Both the position numbers and the translations under genes were made by a program. From Metaphire vulgaris (Eukaryota > Annelida > Clitellata > Crassiclitellata > Megascolecidae): a DNA stretch of 64,000 bases. The notes beneath the pieces are model-generated. The model searched no databases and was not told the DNA's origin. It saw nothing but the letters and a program-made list of their open reading frames with translations. Shown here in pieces: positions 1-29,541 of this stretch. The DNA lies in assembly GCA_018105865.1 (NCBI GenBank), contig CM030867.1, forward strand, positions 11,334,258 through 11,398,257, given 5' to 3'. Within the stretch, counting starts at the first letter, position 1. Each line of letters starts with the position of its first letter.

Positions 1-1019
1 TCTATAGATAGGCCTATTATGAATTTTTGAAGTAAGGTTAGGCCTATAGCTACTCTTCATCGCGCTACAGTCATTAGTAAAAGTAAACCGCAAGTTTTAA
101 TTAACGTTGATCGTAAGCCTTGTTTCTACAGTAGGCCTATCTTCGCGGGCCGTATCTGGCCCGCAGGCGCCATTTGAATATCCGTGCTACATCGACCATC
201 GATTGATGGACCATCGATTGATTGACCATCGATTCATCGACCACCGACTTGGTTGGAGGGGAAAAGACACAGTTCAATGCAAAGTTTGTTTTTTTTGGGG
301 GGAGGGGGATTTTGAGGTTTTGGGTGGGAAAATCTCCCCTCCTAACAGACCTGTATAAAACACTGGCTATAGGCCTATAAATTCACGAGATTTTACTTAC
401 TTAATTAACCTACTTACTTTGCATACAGGAGTGGATGGCCAAGTGTCATAAACGCATTGAAAGCATTGGAACATAGAACTTTAGTAACTCTGAGAGTAGA
501 CCAACTCCCGTATTCTCTGTTGCGTCTCTTTAGTTAACAACAAGCTCAACACTGAAGCGGTCCAGCGGACCCTCAACGTCGTCTTTTGTGGAGCGTTATT
601 ACACTTCTGCCACCTAGGGAATAGAATGTAATCTGGAAGCCTCAGCGCAGTGGTTCTGGGGAGTTCGCTAGGCGGCAATAGCAGTACAGTAGTAGAGTAA
701 TTTGTTGATGAAAATTTCCTTGATAATAAAATGACATTCTATATGAATCTTAAGGAAAATAAGTTCATAATATAGGCTACTTTTGCCTTAACAATAGTCA
801 ATATTTAATCTACACCTCTGTAAATTTGATATAAGAATCACTTTTAATTATAGCCATTTTGAACTAAATCTAATTATGACTGAACTGCTTTTTCGAATAA
901 ATACCTCAATTGTCATAAATTAACATGAGTTCAAATGAAACCGAATTAATTGGGTTATTTATTGCATGTGTCTTTACTTTTAAAACCACTGATTAAAAAA
1001 AGAATAACTCTAAATACAG
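1..1019. other. intergenic, no gene seen
   Basis: No reading frame here resembles a known protein. The stretch holds several AGGCCTAT words, short CATCGATTGAT-type repeats at 185-240 and a (TTAC)-rich scrap near 385-420 that resembles the tail of a dispersed retroposon seen elsewhere in the window. Confidence 0.5.
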
Positions 1020-1174
1020 GAATTCGAGGCGCAATGTATTCTGAAGAGCAGAACGCGAAAACGAAAATTCGAATACCTGGTGAAATGGAAAGGTTGGAGC
1101 AGCAAATATAATTCCTGGGAACCGCAGGAAAACATTTTGGACAGTCTCTGCTGATTGAAGAATTTCAAGAGAAA
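1020..1174 (+). pseudogene. CBX (Polycomb) chromodomain fragment
   Basis: Reading from 1020 gives a chromodomain with the core [19 protein letters not shown] followed by QENILDS, which is very close to the CBX2/CBX8 class of Polycomb proteins that bind H3K27me3. The aromatic-cage Trp residues are present. After codon 1143-1145 the frame breaks: frame 0 reaches TGA at 1152-1154, while the expected continuation LLIEEFQEK is read from 1151 in another frame. The segment is continuous across positions where vertebrate CBX2 has introns, as I recall them. An AG at 1018-1019 directly precedes it. It has no start codon and no downstream CBX repressor box, so it is a dead fragment, by retrocopy or transposon capture. 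Confidence 0.75.
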
Positions 1175-1185
1175 GTCACTCTAGT

Positions 1186-1305
1186 GTCGGGAGCATCATG
1201 GCGGCCCTCGGCAGCAAGGCAAATCCGACCGTCCACATTACGGTGGAAGGAGACAAATGGACCCTGGAGACGGAAACGACCTTCAAAACGACCACCATCA
1301 ATTAA
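1186..1305 (+). pseudogene. fatty-acid-binding protein exon-2 fragment
   Basis: The frame starting at 1186 reads VGSIMAALGSKANPTV and then ITVEGDKWTLETETTFKTTT before TAA at 1303. This matches the second-exon region of intracellular FABPs (pattern GFA.RK...KPT..I...GD...KT.TTFK.TE). It stops in mid-domain where FABPs continue with FKLGEEFDE. It begins about 12 bases after the chromodomain fragment, in a third reading frame. The last bases (ACCACCATCAATTAATAATT) recur at 1361-1380, so the border lies in a short direct repeat. It is a truncated fragment, not a gene. Confidence 0.65.
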
Positions 1306-1900
1306 TAATTTAATATTCAACAGAAATATTACTGTCGTTCATAGCATTCAACAACGTAAAACCACCATCAATTAATAATTTTTATGTTAATGCGATATAA
1401 GATTAATTTTAAAATTACTAGGTCAGGTTTAATATAATATAATAGTCGTTAATATAACAAGGTTTAAAGTGGTTCAACAACGTAAAACCAGTTTACCAAC
1501 GTTTTTGCAACTCTAAATACTTCTTCTTTCAGGTGCCATGCATTGCTGCGTCGGAAATGGACTTCCTTTTCTCGATCTCTAGTGTTCCTCAGGAGTTCGA
1601 TGTTATTTATCCCCATTTCCTCTCTCATTCTGTCTAATTTTGATCTTTGTTTTCCTCTTGATCTTTTACCCTACCATGCCTGCGCCAAGTTTTCTAATTT
1701 TTTTCTCATCACGTGCCCGAAAAATTTCATCTGTCTTAACTAGGTCAGGTTCGTCTCTCTTCCATCATCTGTAAGTTTTCGTTAGTTCTCTTGTCTGTCC
1801 AAACTCTAAATGCAGGAATGCTTTATCATCTATTGTCGTACGAAATCCTGCAGCAGTTGAACCAAACAAGACGTAAGGGCATAGTAGCAGTCTACGCTTA
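1306..1900. other. no gene; short direct repeats
   Basis: A 20-base word is repeated at 1291 and 1361, and TTCAACAACGTAAAACCA occurs at 1348 and 1472. The open frame at 1543-1743 has no recognisable product and a composition typical of noncoding DNA. The repeats are probably remnants of the event that delivered the two gene scraps just upstream. Confidence 0.4.
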
Positions 1901-1908
1901 ATAAATTA

Positions 1909-2613
1909 GGCGCATGCGCAGTCTGGTTTTAGTACGCTAACGGCCGACCGCTGTCAATATAACAAACGAAATTGGTGCACCAGACTGTGAATATAAATGA
2001 GGCGCATGCGCGCGTCGCTCGATGGAGAAAAGTAGTACTCCGCGTTGATCGATCCAAAGCGGCTTCGGTCGATTGGGTGAAGCGGCGACTCGACGAAAAC
2101 CAAAAACCCCGATCGGTCGCTCGCACCTCGGTTCCCGGCCCCGCAGCGACGAACCGCCGGTCCGGCAAGCGCCGCCGGTCGCGCGGCGTCGTCCCGAAGA
2201 CGCGCCGAAGAGCCGCGGACGGGCGTTTGAGTGGGGACTGTATCGCCCGGCCCCGGCGCACCGCCGCTAGCACGGTCGCAGTGGACATGATCATCATCGT
2301 CGTCGTTTATTACTGCTGCGGCAAATAATACATGGAGAAATTCTCGGTCCCTTTCGTCCCGGTCGTCGTTTCCCCGTCTTTTCCCCGTCGTGTCCGGCCG
2401 TGATTTCGCCCTCCTCCTTCTGATCCGGCGGTCCGTCGATCGGACCGTCTATCGATCGGCGTGTCGAGTCGTTTTACGGACTGACGGTCGGAGGGGCAGC
2501 GATCCAGCAGGGATCCCCGGACGGTCCACTTCAAGGAAAGAAGGAAGGGACCCTGGTCGTTGCCGTCTCGGGAGCCCCCCGGCTTTCCCGTCACGGTCGT
2601 CGTCGGCCTCCTC
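1909..2613 (+). promoter_or_regulatory. ARID2 promoter/5' UTR with NRF1-type sites
   Basis: The sequence turns GC- and CpG-rich from about 1985. Two palindromes of the NRF1 consensus lie here, GCGCATGCGCA at 1910-1920 and GCGCATGCGCGC at 2002-2012. NRF1 sites typically mark CpG promoters of housekeeping genes. The ARID2 start codon follows at 2614. The transcription start is not visible, and open frames on both strands in this stretch look like composition artefacts. Confidence 0.5.
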
Positions 2614-20536
<17,923 letters not shown>

Positions 20537-21297
20537 CACCGCTGCCTTCTGTTTCCTAGTTATGTCAAGACTGTTCAGCACAGGTGAGCACAGAGCCTGT
20601 GAGTTCGTACAGGTGTGCAAATGCCTTCTGATGTCAGACCTCAGATGGCCACCAGTTGTCGTAAACGTCGCAGCTTATATAAAACTTCCAGCATGTGAAT
20701 GGCGTCCATTTGGGGAAACACACTGGGACAACAACAAAATCACATTATTGTCCACCTGTACATATCTCTTAAGTTGTGCAGACAGACAGACAGAACTAGG
20801 TATTTGCATATGTATTACTTTTGCTGAATTAAGTCTAGCTTTTATGTGTTGGGTTGTAGCAAGTTTCTTTGTCAAGTTATGTATGTTTAATACTTATTTC
20901 ATTCCATGGCTTTAGTTTTTAAAGAAAAGATGGTACAGCCATGCATAGCCCCAGGTAAATCAGTGCAATGCTAGCTTGATGAGTCAAGTCAAGCCAATAG
21001 CAAATCTACTTCTTGTATCTTTTCTTCAGTTTGGGTTCTGGTACACTTTGCCTTGTGTCAGATTTAGCTGTAACTTGGCGTGTGATTTACTAGGATGTGT
21101 TAATGTGGCAGTCAGAGGTTTTGTTATTTTATGTTTGTCCAAAGAATTTTAGCACCTGTTCAGTTTATATGCGAATAGCTTGATTTTGGTTATAGTTTTT
21201 TGAAATTTAGAAATTTGGCTGTTTAGGAAATGTAGCTATAATTAGCTTGCAGCAGGCTTTTAAAATGTGAAATCAAGTATATTTATAAAACTTCTCA

Positions 21298-21379
21298 TTA
21301 AAACCACTTAACCGTGTATTTAACTGTAACTCAATGTAAAATGGATGGATATATCCGGGATCCCCAGTTAAGGGGTTAA
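21298..21379. mobile_element. TTAA-bounded palindromic MITE
   Basis: Begins TTAAAACCACTTAACCG and ends CCAGTTAAGGGGTTAA. The left end is slightly decayed relative to its siblings. Confidence 0.7.
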
Positions 21380-21964
21380 AGAATTGCAATCCAATACATT
21401 GACCATCTCATTACAAAAATTATGCATAATGAAATCTCAGACTTAGTTGTAGTTTCAATTTGATTCATCGTTTGTTATACCAACTTCTGTTTGCATGTCA
21501 TTGCTACAGTCTAAAGCTTTGGAATTTTTGTGGAATTTATGTAAGATATTGTTTTTTATTAGCTTTAATTAAAAATGTTTTGAGATGTTATTTGTTGTAA
21601 GATCTAAATATGGCAGAACTGATGTATTAAGTTGGTGGGTTGTTTGTGTTAAATTGCACCAAAATAGAATGTACATTGCATTACAATAATTTGATGGGAT
21701 TTGTACAACTGTTTCAGTAAACATTGGTCACGTGTCATAATTTCAGATACACTCTTGTTTCATGCTCTTATCTGCAAGATTTTAAATTTTTTTTTGAAAT
21801 ATTAAGAAATAATCATCCAGCTTGCAGTGTTATCGTTTCTTCCATCACGAGACAGCATTAGCAACCATAGCATTTTTAGTAAAGTCAGAATTTTTATATC
21901 ACAGGCAGTTTTCTTATACTGTATACTGTAATTCTAATATTTTGTGGCAACCACAAACCATGTA

Positions 21965-22098
21965 GAAAAGATCACTTGGAAAAGAACTTAGAGAAAATGG
22001 ATACACCTGGAGTGAAATAGAACACCTGACAGCAGACTGAACCAGGTGGAAAGGTCTTCATGGCCCATGTTCCACGTGGAGTGCAAAAGAATGATGGC
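21965..22098 (+). mobile_element. LINE 3'-end fragment
   Basis: Reads RSLGKELRENGYTWSEIEHL, then TAD, a TGA in place of the usual Arg codon, and TRWKGLHGPCSTWSAKE. This is the last block of a non-LTR retrotransposon ORF (pattern TW.....D..RWR.....LCA). It is a dead copy. Confidence 0.65.
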
Positions 22099-24030
22099 CA
22101 ATATGTGTATTACCTGATGAATTCACTAACAGTGAATTGATTGACAATTAGGTGGAGTTCAAATTAGCAGTCACCCATAGCCTACTAACTGGCTTTGTAG
22201 CATTCTTGCATCAATCAATATGGGCCTTCCAACACAACTGCTTATGGCCACCATTATTGATATAGCTGTTCCAGAGGTAATGCCGTACAGTTGGCCTGCA
22301 CGTCGATCCAGTCAGTGAAACTTGTCTAATCGTCTTCCGTGGCTCTGTAAATACTTAACAAAGCAATCAAAACAATACAAGCTTTTATGTATAAACTTTA
22401 TGATATAAATATTTTAATTCCTCATTTACTGAAAGCCATACTTAAACCTTACTTATGTACTTGCATCATTCCACTATCCCAATGCAAGCATTTGGTTCAT
22501 AGTGTGTTTAGAACTTTTTGTAATTCCCAAGTTTTCATTTCTTTAAAGTAATTTTTTTGTCCAATTCAACTACTGTGATATGGTCACGAACTTTTTCACA
22601 TTTCATTTAGTATGGGGAAAAACCAAACAATCTTTTTCATCACTGACCTTTTCCTCAATTTGTCAAGATGAATAAAAAGACCAATATCTACTTACAAGTG
22701 CTTTTTAAAAACCAGAAAACCTTACCCATAACAGTATTAAGTTCATTACATATATAAGCTATTTACTCTCATTTCGAGAATCTTAGAAAATCACCTAACT
22801 TTGATTGGGTTCATCACATTTTGCTTCTGGTCATGCAATCTGATAAAGTTTTAATTGTGAAAATTAAAAAAGACAATAAAATGTTTGTCCGACTCATGAT
22901 GTTAACTATGGTGCTTAATATCTTAAACCATGAAAATGGCAGATTTTTAAACAAAATCCTATCAACCACATTATATATATACCACCAAACTGTACCAAAA
23001 TTGGCCACCACTATTCTGTCCATCTGATCCAAAGTGGTATTTGAGAGTCAGAGGAGTGGGAAAATCTCTGACTGTTTAATTAAGCTAGATAAGTTAATGA
23101 GTTTATACATTGATCTGGTCAATTTTAATATCACCCTGCAACACACAATAACGATAAACTTGAAAGCAGAAAACTATAATTATTAAAATTATAATCAGTA
23201 AAATATCAACTAAAACATGGAGAACAAAGGACAAACCTTTCACCGAGCGCACACTGCAGTCCTGACGCGGAAAAGCCCCGAAAGTTTTTCAAAATTTAAA
23301 GCAAATGGCGTATATTTCAATCAAAGAAAATGAATTGTAATTTGATTAAAACCATATAATTAGAATGAATAAATGCAATTATAAGAGAATTTTCACAAAT
23401 TTCTCTTGTACAGAAGAACAAAATGCATAAAGTGCTTAAATGTTGTACAATTTTTGTAATGCTGACGACACAACTCCATGCGAAAATTTTCAACCTGCCG
23501 ATATCTTCTTTGGCACAAGCAGAAAAAGAGTATCTAATATTTCAGATGGAATCATTTGAAGAAGAACTTGGAGATATGTTGGGTCAAACAAAAAACATCG
23601 AGAAACAAACATTTTTTTTCAAAACTACTACATTTTCTTCCATAATCCGGGCGACAATTTGACAAATTTCTGAAATTCTACTAATAATAAACACGGAAAA
23701 ACTAAGTTTCATCTACTTCACAAACATTGACAGAAAATGAAGGGTACAACACATTAAACATCGATTTCAAATAATTTTCTGCAACAATTTGTAACTACCT
23801 TTTGTGGTTCATTGAATATTTATTATGGCTTCAGTTTTTCTCAAATCCAACGCTCGCCTCCGTACCAGTTGAAAACACAAATGCACTGTTTAAGGATAAA
23901 TCTCGGCAAAACGTGCCATATATGAATTTTGTGTCGACGCTAGGTCAAAGTGACAAATTTGACGGCGCCACAAAAGGTCAGACGAGATTTGCCGGCCGAT
24001 AGAAACGGGGCGAGTAATTTCCGACCCAAT

Positions 24031-27000
24031 TTAGCCCCATTCCTGGCCGTCCAGCGCCGCAAACGAGTCCTGGTACCACTCGGCGTCGCTGTAGGTGGCG
24101 CCGATCTGGCTCAGGGGCTGCTGGGCGATCGGCTGCGTGCCCCATGCGTCCTGCGTGTGGGGTTTCTTGGTTTCTGCCGCAGCGCCGAAGTCGGTCGGCG
24201 CCTTCCTTTTCACCCCGCGCGGCATCGACGCACCCCGCCCGGTGGCAGCGTCCAGCCCGCGCCCAAAAGATCCACGAGAGGCGCCGCGAGCCCCTCGGCC
24301 TCCCACGAGTCCGCTGCGAGAACGCAGTCCACGGGACTAAAAATAGAACAATTTTTGGCATTCAGCATGACAATCATGAACTGGATAACAATCAATATGA
24401 CCACAATTTTAATTTTGGATCACAAAAAATGATTCATTATCAAACTAAAAATAATAATAATACTAATTATGCACTTCTATAGCACCAGTTCTAATACCTG
24501 AGGGTATCAATTGATGGTAATGATGGAACAGTTCTATCTCTCTAAGAGAAAGTAGTTTCCTGATTCATCCACTTCTATTATAACCTGATAAATCACTTCT
24601 AATGCCTAGAAGTCAAATCACAATTTCCAAGCAAAATCCAGGATATCAGGCCGGATAACCAGCCGACCGTCTAACAGCAAACCAGACATTAAAAATTATT
24701 CTTAATCTGTATAAACTGTTTATCCAAACAAATGTATGAAGACTTATTTTAAACTCCAAAACTGAGTCTTAGAAACAAAACAGAAGACTTATTCCCATAT
24801 TCGAAAAAAATTCAATGTACCAACCCCCATCCCTGCGAGCCCAGCTCCACGACTCCTTACACGGGGCACAGAAGACACCGCATAGGACAACGGCACGTAA
24901 TAGTCGTAATCATCGTAACCAGTGTAGTCCTCGTAACCAGAGTAACCGTAATAATCATAGTCGTCTGCGTAGGTCTCGTAGTAAGGATCATACCCTCCGT
25001 AGTAATCAAGATCATAGGCGGCTGCTGGAAAAAACAACAACTTATAAACTGACTTCAAGATAGGAAAAGCAAGGCCAAAAACAACACTAATCCAGAAAAT
25101 ATCAATATACAGGGTGGTGCAAAAAAACCGGACTAGTCACATTTAGGTTTGTGTTTAATATAGTCCAGATTTTTTTACCACCCTGTAGAGCACCTTTAAA
25201 AATTAAATCTCACATGACATTCCCTCAATAAGTGCTCTAATATAATGTGTCCTGTCAGACACAAAAGACATCTTTAATGTGATCAAAACATAATGTACGG
25301 CTACATACAACTCATGGCAAACATACCAGTCCGGTATGCGCCATGGGCCATCATGGGTGGCCGGGCCATTCTTCCACGACCGGACAGCATACGACTCGGC
25401 CCGAGTCCCACTCCGCCCGAATAGTAAGTATCGGGACGGCTGATAAGCGTAAAAAAACGGATACTGGTTAATTACTGCTGATAACGTAATATCAACAGAG
25501 CATTACTAGTCAATTACGGCTGAAAATGTAACATCAACAAATGGCTACCAGTTAATTACATGCCAAATAAAATCATTTAACTGAACCAGAGTAATTAAAA
25601 ACCTCACCAGAACGGCTAACAGATTAATCCCGTTACTGGGAACCCCGGATATATCCGCCCATTTTACATTGAGTTACAGTTAAATATGCGGTGAAGGGGT
25701 TAAAAAGCAAGCGTTCTTCATAAAGTGTTGGTTGAAGTTACTGAACATCTGCATGGAGCTGTGAATGGTTTGCAGTTGGATAACATGTGGGTTAGATACA
25801 CAAAACAAGGGCAGATGTACAAATGCCAATTCCATGTAATTAAATTCATATACCACCTGGTAAACATCATCATATGCTGGAGTTTCCTTTTTTCCTTGAT
25901 CTTTGCATCGATTGGTGGCTTTGCCAATGTAATCAACATCTCAGAGTCATTGATTATCTGTAAAAAACATATAAATTGACAAAAATACAAATATTCTGAC
26001 AGTTGAACATAAGGGACGTGAAAATACAATAATAGAATGATCAGGAAAAATATCACGACTGGACGACACGTGCTCAAAAACTGATGAAAAAATTAACAAG
26101 TTTGGAAAACCAACTGGAAATTTCAATTCAACGTATCATTGAATGAAAATAAGCTTTCTGGTGCTTGTGAGGTGGAAATCTCCATTCAAACCTGGCCATT
26201 CAGTTCTTCCAGCGCTTGAACGGCACTCTCCCTCTCGTAAAAGTGGATGAATCCGTAGTCGCGGACCTTCTTGACCTTCTCCAGCTTTCCATAAGGCTCG
26301 AACTTGTTCCTCAGCAGTTCCTCGGTAACATCGGCCTTCAGGTTACGCACGTAAAGAACTTTAACCTGGACAAAAAAAAACACACACACACACACAGCAT
26401 CTCTAGACAAGTAAAAGTGTGGATCCCAGTATTTGGCAAGCACATGCCGACATATCAGAGGCTCTACCTTTATTATTTTTATGCTCTCAAGAGTTTTTAT
26501 GACCATAATTTCAATACTTGTCACATCATAGGAAGAAAACATACTGCCCACAAATAAATAATTGAATGGCTGGGTGGAATAAGGAGGTAACTGTAACAGA
26601 CCATCCCCCCCAATGGTTTGAGTATCAATAACAAAAAGAGGGGTAACTGCATTTACTTCCATATTTCACCGGACCCTTCAGCTGATATTTTCACCACTAA
26701 GGGGGTAACTGGATTTACTTCCTTAATCCTCTGGGCCCTTCAATTGACAACCTCACCATTAAGGTGGAAACTGCATTTAACTCCTTATTCCACCCAACCT
26801 TTAATTAACCCTTTAACCGTGTATTTAACTGTAACTCAATGTAAAATGGACGGATATATCCGGGATCCCTAGTTAAGGGGTTAAATTAATATAATTACTA
26901 AATTGAAGGTGGCCCAATGCAACACACTTAACCATCTCCCCCCCGCCCTGATTTCGACTCAAAAGACACCTCCTTACCTTGGACATGGTCTCCTCGTCTG

Positions 27001-27361
27001 GTTCGGCCAGAGGATCTGCCCAATCGACGATGATGTCACAGTTGAAGACCTTGACACGACCCGTGCCGAGACGCTTCTTGGCGGCTGAGGCCGACTTGTG
27101 GCAGTCGTAGTCGAGAAACGTGAACCCGCGGTTCTTTTTCTTGGGGTCGTCAGGTACAGCATAGACGATGGCATCGGTGAGGCCCTCTGTACGGTAACAA
27201 AACATGGCCAATACAAATAATGCTAAATACGTAATTACAATTCAATAATTACAATACGTAATGCCAAATCTCACTTTGTAAATATTAAAGTAATATTAAA
27301 AACAAACCAATCCAAAACTATTGTCTACTTGCAAAATCATTTCACTTAATCATAGCATTAC

Positions 27362-27454
<93 letters not shown>

Positions 27455-29541
27455 TATTATTATTATTTTATTATTATTACAATTTCTTAAATGAAAGTGC
27501 CACATATAAATAGACCCTTACAGAGACAAGATTCAGGGGGAAATTTACAACATCTTGCAGCTTCCACATAACTTCAGAAATTGTTGGAGGGCCGGAGCAT
27601 AGTATTACTAAATAAATGAGATTACGGCTGATTTTGTATAAGATTATATTTATTTAACACAACAGTCCAAACATTCAACCAGAAGACATAGAGTTCCAAA
27701 ACCAAAGACTCTATAAACTATATACCAGATAAGTAAGAAAGTCATCAAAGTCATTGATATACAACAAAGGGCACAATATATTCAATCAAATGCATTCAGT
27801 GGTAAATAAAATGCCGTGCTTTACTTCCACTAATAAGCACTCACTGCATGCAAATTATCAGAATAGTATCATTATTCCATTCATCAGAACTGTGCAGATT
27901 AGAAGACTTGATTTATTTCAGTTTGCTGTGTGCGAAAATGCTATTTCAATTACCTGTTATCTTCGAGAATTCCTGTATGATGTCCTCTTTGCTCTTACTC
28001 TTTGGTATGTTCCCCACAAACAGACGACAGTTTGGCGTAGACAGATTGACTTTCAGCGGCTTGTTTCCCTTCAATGCATGTCCGTCCAGCTAAAAAATTC
28101 AAATATATAAAACCATAAAATAAGACATAGTATTAGATGATGCCAGGACCATACATGGCATACATTTGATGCAGTATTCATGACTAAATCAGTCTTGTAC
28201 GATGCGCAAAACATATTATTCCAATTTTAACATTTGTCTGACTACGCACAGAACTACAAGATGCTAAAGATCAGTCATAGGAAAAAAATTGAATACAATT
28301 CAAAAATATCTGGTCAGATATATTTAGAATTTTAAAAAAATGCCTATAAGGTTAGAACAATGTCAACATTACTCTCTATTTTCTATTTGTATGTGGTCAA
28401 AGACAAAAAAGGGTAAACGAGATTTTGACACAGGTCCATTATCTCTGCCGACTGAATTTACAATTGAACGTAAAATAAAATAAGATTTAACTATCCATAA
28501 GACCAGTTTTGACCACATTTTCATAGACAGTCATTCAACACTAAAACATTGTGTCGTGAACTTTAACTATTGACTGGCTTTTTTTAAAAGAGCAGTGGCA
28601 CCAAACAATTTTCCACCTAAAATGTTCTGTCTCGAGCAGAAGTTGTGCAGTAGAAATCAAAATTTCTCAGTCCACCGAGGTGTCTGGTCTCAACAAGGGT
28701 GGGTTACACCCCCCACACACACATACTACACTCAAAAACAATTGAACAGCAGCAACTCCAATGCAATTAATTAATACAGAGCGAAAAAACCTGTTTCACT
28801 GCTTCTTCTGCTGCTCTTTTGTCAGTAAACGTCACAAAGCAGAAGCCTCTGTTTAACCCCGTCACGGGGTCCATCATCACCCTCATGTCCCAGATTGTTC
28901 CGCACTTCTCAAAGAGCGGAATCAGATCCTCTTCCAAAACGTCCTTTGGAAGCTTTCCGCAGTATATCTGCAAGCATGAAAGTCCTTAAATGAAACAATG
29001 ATTCTTAACCTTTGAACTACCAGAACCAAGCATACTCGGTTACATTGCATATAATTTTAAAGTATCTGGTGGTTTAAGGGTTAGCTTTTTCAAGTCTGTG
29101 GCCCCCCCCCCTTAGCAATAATCTCCTTTCTAGTAGACATGCTACCAATGCTGTTCTTTATTAGAAAAAGCATATCATCACACAACTTTAAAGCTCGATA
29201 AAATATTACTCGTTCGTGCTGAACAAAATTTTAGGACCATTCCTAACAAACCTCATGGCCAGACCCAGGCTGCGAACCAGTCCAGTTTGGAGGGGGACCG
29301 TACTTTCTCTGGCCAGAGGTCACCTCGTGCGGGTAACCAGTTCTGTCCAAAATTTCCTAAAACAAAGTTATAAACAGCATCAGAAAACGCAAAAAAATCC
29401 AAAAATAGCCTCTGGTTTTATTTTACCTCAACAATAAATGTCACATCAATTAATCAATAAATCAATCAATGGCCCATAAAACCAAGGGCATACCTGTAAT
29501 TTTCCGCTTGGAACTCCAGTCTCAGTGGCAGCCTCAGCCAT
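24031..29541 (-). CDS. SYNCRIP: SYNCRIP/HNRNPR-type RNA-binding protein
   Basis: hnRNP Q/R-type protein acting in mRNA splicing, transport and stability. Ten exons (high to low): 29541-29494, 29356-29252, 28967-28791, 28089-27954, 27186-26978, 26365-26192, 25957-25857, 25439-25327, 25024-24825, 24336-24031. They total 1,569 nt with consistent phases, 522 residues. Features in order: short N-terminus, TGYPHEVTSGQRKYGPPP, RRM1 (LNRGFCFVTF), RRM2 (CRLFVGNIPKSK; KNRGFTFLDY), RRM3 (VKVLYVRNL; RDYGFIHF), LAKPP linker, Tyr/Asp-rich segment (YDLDYYGGYDPYYETYADDY), RG-rich segment, basic KRKA and the signature WGTQPIAQQPL near the end. The last signature separates it from A1CF/RBM47. The N-terminal acidic domain of vertebrate SYNCRIP is absent; exon 1 gives only 16 residues. 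Donor GTTGGT at 24824 is weak. Confidence 0.92.
25021..25026 (-). promoter_or_regulatory. NAGNAG tandem splice acceptor
   Basis: On the minus strand the acceptor before the Tyr-rich exon reads CAGCAG. Both AGs keep the frame and differ by one Ala codon. The upstream junction at 25327 supplies the first codon base. Confidence 0.6.
25108..25187. mobile_element. TA-bounded palindromic MITE
   Basis: Begins TACAGGGTGGTGCAAAAAAA and ends TTTTTTTACCACCCTGTA, in a SYNCRIP-like intron. The core GGACTAGTCACATTTAGG is intact. Confidence 0.85.
25624..25703. mobile_element. TTAA-bounded palindromic MITE
   Basis: Begins TTAATCCCGTTACTGGG and ends GCGGTGAAGGGGTTAA, in a SYNCRIP-like intron. Confidence 0.75.
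26805..26884. mobile_element. TTAA-bounded palindromic MITE
   Basis: Begins TTAACCCTTTAACCG and ends CTAGTTAAGGGGTTAA, in the intron between the RRM2 and RRM3 exons. Confidence 0.8.
27362..27465. repeat. (CAT)n/(TTA)n microsatellite
   Basis: About 30 CAT units followed by TTA units in a SYNCRIP-like intron. Confidence 0.95.

Larger units (their letters stand above)
20537..24030. other. ARID2/SYNCRIP convergent 3' region
   Basis: Two genes converge here, so most of this stretch is probably 3' UTR of ARID2 (+) and of the SYNCRIP-like gene (-). I see no conserved reading frame. The frame at 23423-23662 lacks any recognisable domain. It contains a MITE at 21298-21379 and a LINE scrap at 21965-22098. 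An AATAAA at 22674 (+) could be a polyadenylation signal, but nothing fixes the transcript ends. Confidence 0.45.

Noticed and set aside
1020..1174. Chromodomain of a Ty3/gypsy chromovirus integrase
   Set aside because: The [19 protein letters not shown] pattern is that of CBX Polycomb proteins, and no integrase core precedes it.
23423..23662. 79-codon plus frame with a hydrophobic start
   Set aside because: No recognisable family, A/T-rich, and located in the convergent 3' region. A signal-like start alone is not enough.
27362..27460. CRISPR-like or satellite array
   Set aside because: Simple (CAT)n without spacers. No CRISPR-type repeat-spacer structure exists anywhere in the window.
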